64,000 nt of DNA from Ornithodoros turicata (Eukaryota > Arthropoda > Arachnida > Ixodida > Argasidae): assembly GCF_037126465.1 (NCBI RefSeq), contig NC_088203.1, positions 97,836,668 to 97,900,667 of the forward strand, given 5' to 3'. Every line of letters starts with the position of its first letter. Position 1 is the stretch's first letter. The notes below the pieces were generated by a model. It had not been told where the DNA came from. It saw only the letters and a list, made by a program, of their open reading frames with translations, and did not search any database. Shown piece by piece: positions 31,501 through 43,233 of the stretch. The position numbers were made by a program, and so were the translations under genes.

Positions 31501-33970
31501 TTTATGTTGACGGCGTAGTTTAACAGCTTGTTGAGCTTGGCACGTGATTGTCATTATGGCGATAAAGGTGCACTATCTGCCCATCCAATGACAGGACCGA
31601 AATCCTGTTTATAATTTTAGTAGAGAACGAGAAGCCATATCAAACCCTCGCTCGAAGCTGTTCCTAATGTTGCGGCTCCCCCGCCACCAATACAGGTGGA
31701 TGAACACGAATTTGAGCGCAGGATAGTTCAGCGAAAGAGCGCATTCCGGCACCGCTCCGCGCAGCAAAGTTCTAAACCGAAACCAGTTAATTACTCGCAA
31801 AGATGACTAAAAGTCGAAGCTATTTTTTTTACTGGTTTGGAATTGTCTCAAAGTGACCACTGCCACGGCACAGGTACCAAGTCCCGGCGAAGTAAAAAAA
31901 AAAAAGTCAGGATATTTTTTTAAATTAACGAGCGCATACAAATGAGAAACTGAAGAGCCATTTTGTGGACGGCGCATCAATGATGCTAAAAAAAGTTTCC
32001 CCATAGGTGGCACCGTTTTCGCATTATTCAGCCGGGGATTGTCGTGAAACACCCTGTATACTATTTCCGCAAGTTGTTTTTGCATTCTGAAAGGTAATGA
32101 AACAAGAGAAAAGATCGAGGGGTTCTGTCATACGAAATGACTCATTATGTTTACGTCGCATTGTAGCTTTATGGTTCATCGTCGTCATCATCATCATCAT
32201 CATTATGACTGCCAACAACAACGAGGTTAGCGTTCTCTTTGGCCATTTTCCTGGAGTAGAAAGGGCCCCTCGAAGGTAACTGCTCCTATTGTTGAACCTA
32301 GGACAACGGCGCCTGTAACATAATGTAGTAAAGTAACTCACGAACAGTTCAGCAATACAGGTTACATTCTGTACCTTCTGCTCTAATTTAGCGAAAGCAA
32401 TAAATTTCGCACAGGATATCGGTTAATATAGAAAGTTCTCGAGAGGTGATTGACAGAATGGCGTAAATGCAGGCTAGCTGGTGGATAAATTCCATGATAG
32501 GCAAGCCTGAGCGATGGGCAAGACACGTAAACAAACACAAACGAGGGGTACTTCGTTAACAGACTGTATAACATTTCTGCAGTGTAGATTTGATTGGAAT
32601 TGGTGGCGTATAGGATACCAGCACGTATTCTCTCTTCCCTTTCCCATATATCCTTTCTCGATACGTCCACCTTTGAACGACGCGTAAAGTCGCCATTAAA
32701 AAAAAAAAAAAAGGAGAGGGTGTAGTTCCGTATCGGGACCACTCGTTTTTAAAAATTACTGAAACGGTTATGAAAGTAAATATTGCATAGAAGTGGAAGA
32801 AGACCATATACTGAATCTAAAAATTTAAGAATTATAAAATTCTGTGGGTTAGAACTTTTGTTATATGCATTTAAAGAACCCCATCTGATTCACTTTTAGC
32901 GCAGGAGAAACACGGGGATGCTAAGCATAACGGAAACTTGCCGTCTTGCGAAAGGTAGGGTCGTTGAAATGGGCTAAATCACCTCATTTTAGTGAGGCTA
33001 GGTTAAGTTAGGTTCTACAGATTGGGGGGTCTGGGGGGGCGCCCCCCCCCCCCCCCCAGGCACGCACTAGGCGGTGCGGGCGTCGATACTGTGCCTCGGG
33101 TTAGGTCAGTAAGGTCCTCAGCCAAGATGGCGGATCGCCATCAAGAAACCGGCGATAAAATTTAATTTTTATACGTTTTACGCAATATACGAGGGACATT
33201 CCAGTTGAATTTCGTTACTAATTACTTCCTCTTTCACGTAAAAACGTTAGATTTTTGTTTTTATTCGTTTTTCTTTAACAGAAGCCAGTTGTCCCGATAC
33301 GGAACTACATCCAAAGGAGAAAAGTAACACACAAATTCAGATACAAGGCGTGCCTATCTTTTTGAACTGCGTCAACAACGTTTCAACCCGTATTAGCCAA
33401 ACTACTGCCCCAATAATCCACACTGACTCATCCACATTGCTATTTGAGCGTTAGTGATGGAGAAGTTATGTGCTGAATGACAAAAACAAAGTCAGAGATT
33501 TCTCCCTGGTTTTCTTTTAAATAATCAATCATCACAAAGTCAGAGAAACTCATTAAACTCATTAAGACTCTCATTAAGAGATTGTTAATTGCGTTACTCG
33601 TTAGAATTAAACGTTCTGCTCTACATGTGAAATATTCTGGTGCACGTGCTCTTCAGTCACCGATAAATTAGTGACAGGACTTGAGTTGTAATGCTAAGCT
33701 TGGTCAAAGCTTCTATACGCAGGAGGCACATGTTATTGTCGAAATTATTGTGCAGCATACTATAGCCTAGAGTTACATCACCATGATAGATGCCGAACTG
33801 ACTGCCCGGTGCACTAATAACACACTGGTGCCCTTGTCAGGCCAGTGACAGCTGTCACAGACGACAGTCACATCACTTATGGTTTTGTTTATTTCTTGAT
33901 ACCCTAAAGACGCTCGTGGAGAAGCGGGACGAAGCGTGCCATCACCTCACAAGAACAACAACAGCAATAA
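31501..33970. other. Unannotated region
   Basis: No gene recognised. CACCCTGTATAC at 32049-32060 is a lone end of a CAGGGTG-type element. A poly(C) run lies at 33042-33057. CAAGATGGCGGATCG at 33124 is a YY1-like word without other support. Confidence 0.3.
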
Positions 33971-33989
33971 ATGAAAGAGAAGCGACATG

Positions 33990-34333
33990 ACATGGGTTGT
34001 TTCCCCGTGGCAGCCACAGAACCCTACCCACTGCCTGACAGCCCTGGGACACGCGACATCGACCTTCCGGTATTACTTGGCCCTGTGTGCCACTCCCGTC
34101 AGTGGTACGTCACTCGAGCTGTGCTCGACGTCCTTCAGACGACAAACCTCATGAACCAATTATGATTCGACCACCAGCCTATCATGTCATCTACACTTCA
34201 CTCCGCCCTCGCTATCTATAATATTTGTTTTTGCTACATCTTTGCATTCGGTTCGTTTAGAAATAGCAAGCAGGTCAGGCAGACATTTATGGTCAGGCTG
34301 ACCTTTCCGAAATAAACGTATATCCCCACCTAC
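33990..34333 (+). pseudogene. LINE carboxyl terminus and 3' UTR fragment
   Basis: Only the last helix is left: DLPVLLGPVCHSRQWYVTRA..LQTTNLMNQL then TGA at 34163, matching the xLLGPWxSRxQxxxALRAL pattern that ends I-clade LINE proteins. The 3' UTR has AAATAGCAAGCAGGTC, GGCTGACCTTTCC and AATAAACGTATATCC. A MITE follows directly. Confidence 0.7.
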
Positions 34334-34337
34334 CCCA

Positions 34338-34586
34338 CACTCTTAAAAATGAACTTCACCGCATAGCACGCTCCTAGCCAACCATGATCTCGAATGATAT
34401 CGTTATCTGCCCTGATTTGTTGAAAACGGTAGGCGTACGCCTTTTTTGTGACAATTATGAAGAGCATAAGTGTCACAAAAAAGGCGTACGCCTCCCGTGT
34501 TCAACAAATCAGGGCAGATAACGATATCATTCGAGATTATGGGTGGCTAGGAGCGTGCTATGCGGTGAAGTTCATTTTTAAGAGTG
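34338..34586 (+). mobile_element. Foldback MITE, subfamily A (symmetric)
   Basis: 249 bp, CA on both sides, both arms A type, loop GACAATTATGAAGAGCATAAG. Confidence 0.92.
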
Positions 34587-34638
34587 CACTTCACAGAGGT
34601 TAATATGAGAAATATCAAGAGAACAACAACAATAAATA

Positions 34639-34827
34639 CACTCTCAGAAAAAAAAGGGTGGAGCAGTTACACCTTTTAGGAGGTAATAGTTGTCGCATAT
34701 GTTGTGCCTAAAAGGTTGCAAAGCTCTACCTTGTTACCTATGAATGATAAGGTTACAACTTCTGATTGGGCGAGCGCGGGGGCGTACGCCTTTTTGCAGC
34801 AATTTGGATATATGGTGATTGCTTTTA
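34639..34827. mobile_element. Half of a foldback MITE (divergent subfamily)
   Basis: Left arm only: CACTCTCAGAAAAAAAAGG, GGTTACAACTTCTGATTGGG, GGGGGCGTACGCCTTTTTG. It stops where LINE sequence begins, so the LINE probably replaced or split it; no right arm was found. Confidence 0.55.
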
Positions 34828-36240
34828 CCACCCTTTCACACCCTTTATCGAGCGAGTGTAGCGAGTGTTGCATAACCTTTGTCCCTCGTCCGAACAAGTG
34901 TTGGAAACCGTCCTTGCAAAGAGCATGAAACAGTGACTTGGTGTCCACAAATCAACGCCCACTGCCCCTGTCATGGCTGAAGCCAAGGAGCCTTCGCTGG
35001 TCTTCATGCGGACGGCACAATCTCTTGGGCACTACATGAGGCTCTCCACTCTCTCCACTCTCCATTGCCGCCGCACATTAGTGCGCGACATTCTACGGCG
35101 ACCAGCATCCGGCTACTGCCAAGCTGTTTTAGCTCACCGCAGCCTCATTCCCAAGCATAAAAAACTGACTCTACCCGCAGTCCCACCTTGGGCCCTTCAG
35201 GCAACACCTGTGCATGTCAATGTCCCTGGCTTAGCTTCCAGAAAATCAGCTACAATAATTGTTCTTCGCCAACTCAGTCAGAGCCTGCTTCATCGTGATG
35301 AAGGCAGAATTAAAATATTTACTGATGGCTCATCGACACCGACCGGCTCTGCCTGTGCATTCGTAATTCCTGAGCTGTCGATTGAAAGAAGCGCAAGGCT
35401 GTCGCACCCGACGTCGGCTGCTGTGGCCGAGCTGCATTCCATCTTTATGGCGCTTTCCTTCATTGTGTCCCGCCAACCCCCGATTCACTGGACCATATAC
35501 AGTGACTCCAAAACCACCCTCCAAGCTCTGCACTGCACCATGGGCTCGAGCTCCCTTGCTCCACTGGTGTGTGACGTCCTCGGGGAGTATTCGGGTGCTG
35601 TAACACAGGGACATAACATCACCTTGCAGTGGATCCCAGGTCATTGTGGGGTCCCTGGGAATGAGGTTGCCGACTTACTTGTGAGACGGGCTCATGTGGC
35701 ACGTGGCGTACCGACGCACCCTACGTATTTCACCCAAGCAGACGCGAAGCAAGCAATTAGTACCTTTATGAGACGCCTGTGCAGTGAACACTGGCAAAGA
35801 AGTGGCCCTTCTACGTCGTTTCTGCTCAAGGTAGACACGTCCGTTTTTATATGCCGTCAGCGCTTCCTCGACCCATCACGTCGCTCATCTACATACTCCA
35901 CTGAAAAGGTTCCTGGGTGCTGGCCCGCAAATCAGCTCATACCTGCCATGCGCGCCCTTGTGCAATTTCTCGTCTCGACGGACCTCTTTGACACTTTGTG
36001 ACGCTCTTTGTTTCTGTGCGGTGAGATTTCGCACGTGGACTCTCCTACACTGTTGCTTTTGGTGCCAAGTTTTGGGGTGATGTTTTCATCCATTTCATTC
36101 ATTCATGATGTTTTCATTCATTCATAGATTTGTGTAGTTTCCCTTTCGTTTCTGAATAACGCGCCCTGGAGTAGCCAGTCCCGAGTGGCTCGAGACTAAC
36201 ATCTCCATTTTTTCTTTTACAAATCAATCAATTAATCAAA
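34828..36240 (+). mobile_element. 5'-truncated RNase H LINE with (AATC)n tail
   Basis: Contains the open frame 34973-36001 and a 3' UTR (CCCTGGAGTAGCCAGTCCCG, GAGACTAACATCTCC) ending in CAATCAATTAATCAA. A second LINE family from the GAATAGCAAG one, judging by the tail. Confidence 0.82.
34973..36001 (+). CDS. LINE ORF2 fragment: connection, RNase H and carboxyl end
   Basis: 342 codons, the longest credible frame in the window. Residues 1-90 are the post-thumb connection (SLGHYMRLSTLSTLHCRR, PRHKK-like IPKHKKLTLP). RNase H spans about 110-245, with all four catalytic acids in place: KIFTDGSSTP (Asp), AVAELHSIFMAL (Glu), IYSDSKTTLQAL (Asp) and LQWIPGHCGVPGNEVADLLV (His and Asp). The usual cysteine-rich domain is shortened; the last 50 residues give an SIDLF-type LINE end (IPAMRALVQFLVSTDLF). 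No promoter, RT or endonuclease, so it is a truncated element, and the first methionine is arbitrary. Intact only because it is recent or by chance. Confidence 0.82.
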   Translation: MAEAKEPSLVFMRTAQSLGHYMRLSTLSTLHCRRTLVRDILRRPASGYCQAVLAHRSLIPKHKKLTLPAVPPWALQATPVHVNVPGLASRKSATIIVLRQLSQSLLHRDEGRIKIFTDGSSTPTGSACAFVIPELSIERSARLSHPTSAAVAELHSIFMALSFIVSRQPPIHWTIYSDSKTTLQALHCTMGSSSLAPLVCDVLGEYSGAVTQGHNITLQWIPGHCGVPGNEVADLLVRRAHVARGVPTHPTYFTQADAKQAISTFMRRLCSEHWQRSGPSTSFLLKVDTSVFICRQRFLDPSRRSSTYSTEKVPGCWPANQLIPAMRALVQFLVSTDLFDTL

Positions 36241-38180
36241 GTTTGATCTTTAACGGATCTATTTTTCAACGTTTCTTTTTACACGATTTATTTCGGCGTC
36301 ATCCCTTGACACGCATGCATTTCCTGTTCCTTACCATACTATAGTGGATGAATAAATTGCAATCCGGTCATAAATTTTCTACCAAAGGTACGTGCTGGTC
36401 ATTGCAACAAAAATGCTAAAAGGGGGACTAGCCGACTTATCATCTTATTGTATACTGAGGTTCAATTGTACTAGGTAAGAAAACCCATAGATCTTGACCG
36501 AAGACGTAAAGAATACTATCTGCTTTCATAGCTGATATATGTCATGACTCCATAGCTGTTATTATCTGCCACGAACCTGCACAGTCGGTAAGGAACTGCG
36601 AAGCCGATAAACAGACTTGTAGATATCCTGAGTACTGCACTTAGAATATATATATATTTTTTGTTGTTGTTAAGTACCATTATTGGTATATGGGTGTCCA
36701 CGCTGAACATTTCCCCAAAAGTACGGGGTTTGTCAGCACACGCTTCGGTCGCATGGGAGAAATATAACATATGGTTGATCCTGTCCCAAGCAGCTTGTCA
36801 GAAGTTTTATAAATTTTCTTTCTTTTTTGTTTTGTTTGCTAGTCTTGCGGGGCGGCAGAAAAACAGTAATAAGTAACCAAAAATCGTACTGCATCATGCA
36901 TTTCCAATGGCATAATCTCACTCAAAATACCCGCTTTTCTGTATCTATTACTACTACTACTACTATCCCCATCAGTTAATAATGGTACCGTGATATTACA
37001 CGTAAGGTTAATTTAATCTGCGCAGAGTGGCGACATGTTGCGCGTGCCGCAGGGTAGGACTCCGAATAATTTTCAGCACCGTGTGTCGCAAATTTCCGGC
37101 GCACGTCAAAAGAACCCCATCAGTAACGACGCACCCGCGTGTGTGATATCCCATTTGCCTGTGTCATGTGTGTGTGTGTGTGTGTGTGCGAGTTTGTATG
37201 CCTAATCTTTTTCATCGCCATCCCACTCACATATTAACCCGCATGCACTGTGGTGTGGTACCGCAATGAGGCTTGTGCACGTGATGTCAGGCGCAGCCTT
37301 TGCACGCCTTGGAGCCACGTGACAAGGGAAAACATGGGGATGCTTCAGAGGCGTCTTTCTTCAGGCCGAATGAGGCAGCAGCGTATGTTTTTACAATTTT
37401 CTCTCGTAATTGCACGCATACCGCAACAACTCACGGGATGCCCTCCTACTGTGACTTCAGACAGCAATATGTTTTCCAATGTCACGTGACCAAACATGAC
37501 GTCACTGCCCAAGCCTCATTGTTGCGGTGAATCACCTCATCCCATCGTCATTCATGCAGTTGTTGTTGTTCACCCAGTCACGATGGTGAGTTTTTCTTTT
37601 TTTAATTTTTACGACACCATAATGCTTGCTAAAAATTCCACTAGACCCCACAGTACAACCCAGTAGATTTGTACTACTAACCAAATATATTTGTGCCACT
37701 AATCCTGTATATTTGTGCCACTAAGCCAGTATACCTATTTGTAATATATTCTAGATTCGTTTTTCAGTGTCTCCACTCAGCACTATAATTGCTGGTAGTT
37801 TCTCATTTGTTTTCACATCAAGTTCAGTTTTTTTTTCAATTATTATGGGCATTATGCCCTTGATGGGCAATTGGGGTTGTTGATGCGAGCAGTTCTCAAC
37901 AACTCCTTTGTACGTATCCTAACGGCCGATTGTAAGAGAGATTCGTTGCGTCACGCACACATAGGCATTTCTTACGAAGTGGTGTCATTAGTGAAAGCAC
38001 GTGCTGAAAGTGTCCCAAACTGGGAGAAATATTGTAGAGGAACTGCAAGGAACTCGCAATGCATTCTTCGAAGCTATTCAGTAATGGAATACCACTCGTG
38101 ATTAGTGAAAAGTACTTCGAAATTTACGTGACTAAGTACGTAAGATCAAAGGGAGGTACAGTGCTGGAGAAAAGTTAAGG
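36241..38180. other. Unannotated region
   Basis: Nothing coding recognised. Simple repeats: (TACTAC)n at 36946-36965 and (GT)n at 37164-37190. R5 copy noted separately. Confidence 0.3.
36977..37056. repeat. Dispersed short repeat R5, copy 2
   Basis: AATGGTACCGTGATATTACACG..AAGGTTA..AGAGTGGCGACATGTTGCGCG..GCCGCAGGGTA; closest to the copy at 56859. Confidence 0.65.
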
Positions 38181-38184
38181 GAGC

Positions 38185-38345
38185 AGGCTTCGGCGCATTC
38201 CTTCCTCAGAATCACACGGTAGCAGCGAATGGCACCGTACGCACTTGCAAACAGGGTTCTAGGTTTCCTAGGCAGACGCCTGTAAGTCCGTATACCGTCC
38301 CATTCGCTGCTAGCCTGCCACTCTGAGGAAGGAATGCGCTGGACC
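38185..38345. repeat. Inverted repeat, ~55-bp arms
   Basis: GGCGCATTCCTTCCTCAGA..AGCAGCGAATGG..GTACG mirrors CGTATACC..CCATTCGCTGCT..TCTGAGGAAGGAATGCGC. Unassigned MITE-like hairpin. Confidence 0.7.
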
Positions 38346-38349
38346 GCGT

Positions 38350-39300
38350 TCCGTAGGCAATTGTTCCGCAATGTACTATCTAGTTCAAAGCAGGTTCGAA
38401 CTCCAGGTCCGAACTCGCAAGCTGGTCGTGCACCTCTGCAGTTGAAATACCACAATTCGCTACTTCATGTGGCGAGGGTGCATCGTGTCATATATTTCCA
38501 ATCCCTCTGGCCGTAGAATGTCGTCGTTTGTGTCAAACTCTTTTGGTCTTTTTCCTATTTGTTTTTAATCCTTTCCATATTTTGTTTAAGTAGCACGTGA
38601 TTAATCCAGATGACCCCTTGCATAGCATATGTATAAAAGGACAAAATTACCTTATTTTACGCTATTGGAAGAGAGTTATCAAACGAAGAACTCAGCTAGG
38701 CGCCATTTTTTAACATAATTTGTTCTCATAGTGTACTAAGCTTCACCCGAGACCCTCATTTGCCGATTACAAGCAAAAACCGCAAAGACACGTCTGAACC
38801 TGTCGACCACAGCTGCGCCGGCTGCGCTGCCGAGTACCGGCGCGCCGACTCCGTGGCCGCGTCGCACTTTCCACGCGCCCTCTCCTTCAACTCTCCACTC
38901 ACCTCGCTCCGTGACTAGAGACAGACCAAGCTCGCGATTCTGGCATAGCGAGGACTATAATGCTAAGTCATTAAAAACAATCGATAGTTTACGAACCTGG
39001 GGATAAAACCTGATAACAAGTGCAGGAAGACAACGGCATCAGTATGCTATGGCTATGTTTTGTTCGTGAGACAGAAAAAAATAATAAAACCAAATTAGCC
39101 TGCACTGCAAAACACTCCCCACTGCAAGATAGGAGCGCTTCCGGAAATGAAGACATCTGGACCTTTCTGTTGATAGGTTATTCAATCTCCTCTCCCAGAG
39201 AACGCAGAGAAAAAGCACAATAGATAGCAGATGACATTTTAGTCCCCTCCTAGTCCTCCAGACTTTCTCCCAAGCTACCGTAAGCAGTCCCTGACTTACA
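38350..39300. other. Unannotated; GC-rich patch 38800-38900
   Basis: GC-rich (GCGCCGGCTGCGCTGCCGAG region) against an AT-rich background. No frame or RNA seen. Confidence 0.3.
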
Positions 39301-39306
39301 AAACTA

Positions 39307-39774
39307 CACTCTTAAAAATGATGGTGGTGGTGGTGGGTGGGTGGTGATAGGGCTTGCCGTTGTCGGCCTCACGTATGTGGGCAACGTCACTACTGACGCC
39401 CCGGGGGAATGTGCGTCCTGGGCCGACTTCTAAGGGAACTGTGCCGACATATGTCTGAAAGCGTCTGAGGAAAACCCAGGAAAAACCCCAGACAGCACAG
39501 CCGGCACCGGGATTCGAACCCGGGTACCTCTTAAAAATGAACTTCACCGCATAGCACGCTCCTAGCCAACCGCCATCACGAATTATATCGTTGTCTGCCC
39601 TGATTTGTTGAAAACGGGAGGCGTACGCCTTTTTTGTGACACTTATGCGGTTCATAATTGTCACAAAAAAGGCGTACGCCTCCCGTTTTCAACAAATCAG
39701 GGTAGATACCGATATCATTTGAGATTATGATTGGCTAGGAGCCTGCTATGCGGTGAAGTTCAGTTTTAAGAGTG
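39307..39774 (-). mobile_element. Foldback MITE, subfamily A, split by a SINE
   Basis: First 14 bp at 39307-39320, remainder 39540-39774. Both arms A type, loop in the reversed sense (ACTTATGCGGTTCATAATTG), TA on both sides. Confidence 0.9.
39321..39527 (-). mobile_element. SINE, type-2 tail, inserted in a MITE end
   Basis: Minus strand: GTACCCGGGTTCGAATCCCG, GGGGTTTTTCCTGGGTTTTCC-type body, AGTCGGCCCAGGACGCAC, (CCACCA)n. Perfect 12-bp duplication CTCTTAAAAATG (39309-39320, 39528-39539). The head starts at the B box region. Confidence 0.93.
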
Positions 39775-39779
39775 TAGGT

Positions 39780-40600
39780 CAGTTGTGCCCAGATCGCCCA
39801 ACTAGGCTCAACAGGTCGTCTAATTCTATAAAACCCCGGAAATTCCCGCTCTCTTCTTGCTACAACGGAATTATTTTGCTTCCCCATACTAAGGCAACTT
39901 GATTCCCAAGCAATGAAGGGATTTCTCGATGCGCATGTTTCTGTCTGTCTGTCATATCTGGTGGGATACGGCTCGAAAAATTTTAAAGCACTGTTTTATA
40001 TTTAATCATAGCACTGTGCATACCGCCTCCAATACGAACATCGCTCATCGGCAACGTGACCATCTTTTCCCTTTGCCCTTGTTGGAAGTCCATGGAGAAA
40101 AACCGGCAGGCCAGTTTGCATTATGCACCGTGAAAACTTCTGAACGTCAAGCGATACTGTTGTAAAATTATGTACACATAAATAAAACTACTCCCTGGCA
40201 TTGACATATCCACTATTTATTTACTTATTTATTTCTTAGTGCCCACCAATGGAAATAATCTTTTAGCCAGTCTTATGGGCCTATATGTCAGCATGAGCAG
40301 ATGTTCCAAACGTAAGCTAGCGCATGCACAGCCACAGAAATCTCTTCATTTGTGTTTCGTTCCAAATGCGAAATGTTTGCCAAAACACGTGGCATTCTCT
40401 CATAATAAGACTTTCGACGGGGCTCAATATTTCTCTCAGTTCGTTGTCACTAAAGGAGAACGAAAATACACGCGCGACGCTAGTATAGAGACGTCAATAC
40501 CAATTTTCGATGTTAAGTCCTAATGTAGTGTCCGATCAATGTTAAGTCCTAATCTAGGACACGATTCCTTCGGGAAGCTAAACCCTTGGGCACTCTCTAA
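39780..40600. other. Unannotated region
   Basis: Nothing recognised. Confidence 0.3.
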
Positions 40601-40603
40601 TAT

Positions 40604-42110
40604 ATGACTGGCTGCAGAACTATTAGTGAAGGAGCTGTCTTTTCCTGTATTACTGAAATTGCACTGAACGGACTCAGTGCCGCACTTCTTGAAAGGGGGT
40701 TAGTTGCATCGCCTGAACAGTCTCAATACTTCGTTTGCAGTCCCCGTCGAAAGTCTGTGGGCAAGGGTTTCCCTAATCCTACCATCAACACCCCCGTCTC
40801 AAGATGTGAGGTTTGCCGTTATCTTGGCGTCACTATTGACTATGCAAGTGAACCAAACGGTGTGTAAAGGCAAGAAGACTCTTAATTTACTCCGAAGGAT
40901 CACTGGCAAGTCATGGGGCTGCAGTTTAAGTTCGCTGCTCGAGCTGCGCAGAGCCCTCGCTCTCCCGCTTGTCCTGTACGTGTGGGACCTTCACAATGGC
41001 AGGCTCTTGAGCGGCTCCACCGGGCAGGAATAAGGTCGACGCTTGGAATACCCAGCTTCTCTGGAATTACCCAGGCTTACCTGGAAGCCAAGGAAAAGCA
41101 CGCTAGTATTCATTCCGAGCTTAGGGGGCTTCGGTACATAGACAACTTGGCCACGTGCGGAAGTAAGCACTCTGTGTTTTCTGCCCTCGTAAGAAGGTCA
41201 CGCACGTCCCTCGGCCGCGTGGCCAGCGGATACGCTACTAGCGTTATGGCCCACAGTAAGCGATCGCCTCAACATCCTGCCGGGTTACCTTCGGTGCCAT
41301 GGCGGGTGCTTGTACCGGGTATAACGCTCTACGTTCCGGGCGTTCATAAAAAGAGGGAATGTAGCCCCCTGGTCGCTAGGCGGCTGAGAACCTTATAAGC
41401 GACGTCTACCACTCACATACTTTAGTATTCACTGATGGCTTTATTGACGACTGTACGAAAAGTGCTATTGCGCCTTGCACATCCCATCAGTGGACGTGGC
41501 CTGGCAAGGGAGAACATCGCGTTGCCCGATATCCTCCACGACTGCTGAACTCCTGGCTCTCCAGCACGCAGGTGCTGCGGTCCAGGTGCGAGGGTTCGCC
41601 AGGGCAGTCCTACTCACAGACTCGAGAAGTGCTCTACGGGAAGTGATGAACCCATGTGTGACAACGTCTTAGCGTGAAGCATCAGGAGATCGTGCGCTCA
41701 GAATAAGCAAACCGCAGGCGATATCGTCTTGCAATGGATCCCGTCCCACGACGGTGTCGGCGGCAACGAAAAGGCGGACCAGCTGGCGCCCTCGGCACAC
41801 CTGGGCTGCAGCTATATTTTGCCAACTCCGGACGACACTGACAGGCGAATGGCCGTTCAGTAGCGTGACGAACCGAGCCACTCTGGGATACGGGACATCA
41901 TGCATCATCATCGCCCCCTTCTCCCCATGAAAAACCTTCCTCGAAGCATGCAGATCGTGCTTCATAGGCTCCACACTGGGTCTGCGTTCACCAACTCTCA
42001 ATCATTCAAGATCGGCTCTAGGGGTGACTCCTGCTGTGACCGCTGTCAACAACTTGAAACAATCGAACGCGTCCTGCGAGACTGCCGAGCATACTATTCT
42101 GCGCACTAAG
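40604..42110 (+). pseudogene. Decayed LINE ORF2 (RT thumb, RNase H, CCHC)
   Basis: In order: end of RT with LLERGLVASPEQSQYFVCSP and CRYLGVTID (40680-40845). Then the thumb WQALERLHRAGIRSTLGIPS and GLRYIDNLAT (41000-41155), and RNase H FTDGFID (41431), STTAELLALQHA (41535) and LLTDSRSAL (41615). LQWIPSHDGVGGNEKADQL follows in another frame (41735), then a C-terminal CDRCQQLETIERVLRDC (42035-42085). At least four frame breaks. Homologous in plan to 34973-36001 but a distinct copy and older. Confidence 0.85.
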
Positions 42111-42534
42111 CCCATCTCCCTCGCTCCAGCTTGGGCACGCTAACGGACATCTTCTACTCCGGTGGTTCTTCTGCAGAACGTTCCGCTAAAGCAAGAAACC
42201 TTATTCTCTTTCTGCAGAAGGCAGGTCTTGCTCAACTACCGATCTAACACTTTGCTCTCCCCGACTAACTCATGCATCATCTGCACATCTCCGCCCTACA
42301 TCCTCTATCCTCCATCCCTCTCTCTTTTTGTCTTGGCTATAGTCGTGACGACTTCTTCCCACTTCTGTGTGGCCAACAACGGCGAGGCGATCCTGCCATT
42401 ACCCCCCCCCCCCTCTTAATTTTCTGTGTCTCTGCTGCTTCATCTTCCTTTTTGTTTTCCTTCTGGGAATAGTAAGCCTACATCTTTACTAACCTTTCCC
42501 TCTTTTCTCTATCAACATTAAACATATCCCCTAA
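42111..42534 (+). mobile_element. 3' UTR of the LINE above
   Basis: Ends GGGAATAGTAAGCCTACATC, ACTAACCTTTCCC, CATTAAACATATCCCC: the GAATAGCAAG-type LINE tail. Includes a C run at 42403-42413. Confidence 0.75.
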
Positions 42535-43231
42535 ACTAAGCACTCTGCAATTAATAGCACCTCGTTACACGCGCAAAGCCACAAACACTTGACTTTCTTC
42601 TGTGAATTTGCTTATTGTGAGAAGAGTGTTTCACGTGTGTGTGAAGAGTGTTTCTGTTCACGCTCTCCTGCGCCAGAAACTGATCATTGTTGATATTGCC
42701 GCCATTCAGGTTGACTCCCTTAAACTCATTCGAAACCTGAATAATGTTTCTGCTGTACCAAATTAAAACTATGATAGTCAATTATCGCGTTTTCCAGTGT
42801 ATACCCAGCGCGTTATAATAAGTGAACAGAAAAGGCAGTGCGCCGTGATACAAGAGATTTTCTTGTAACTCTCATTGTTTATTTTTAATTTTTCTAGGAA
42901 GACTGTTTCTAAGAGTATGACGTGTAGCCACTAGCAAACTCTTGGTCCTGCCGCTTGATACATGGACGTGACCCCTTCGTTTACATATTGATGTGTCTTG
43001 AAAAATGTCTGATCGCTTCTAGAAAACATCGCGTCCATTAGAGACGTTATGAATAGCGCTGACAGTCGACGCACTGCCCTTGGTCACTGTTGATACCACC
43101 GACAATGTGGTATTTATAGTTTCTGTGTCCTATTAGCGCCGATTTTATATTTCCATTGTGCACGCTATGCATCGATTGGCCTCGTCGCCCGATATATTTC
43201 AAGTACGGCTCATTTTGGGGGAGGAACGCTA
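42535..43231. other. Unannotated spacer
   Basis: Nothing recognised. Confidence 0.3.
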
Positions 43232-43233
43232 TA

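Noticed and set aside
36940..37200. CRISPR-like or regulatory array from short repeats
   Set aside because: These are simple (TACTAC)n and (GT)n microsatellites in a eukaryotic sequence.
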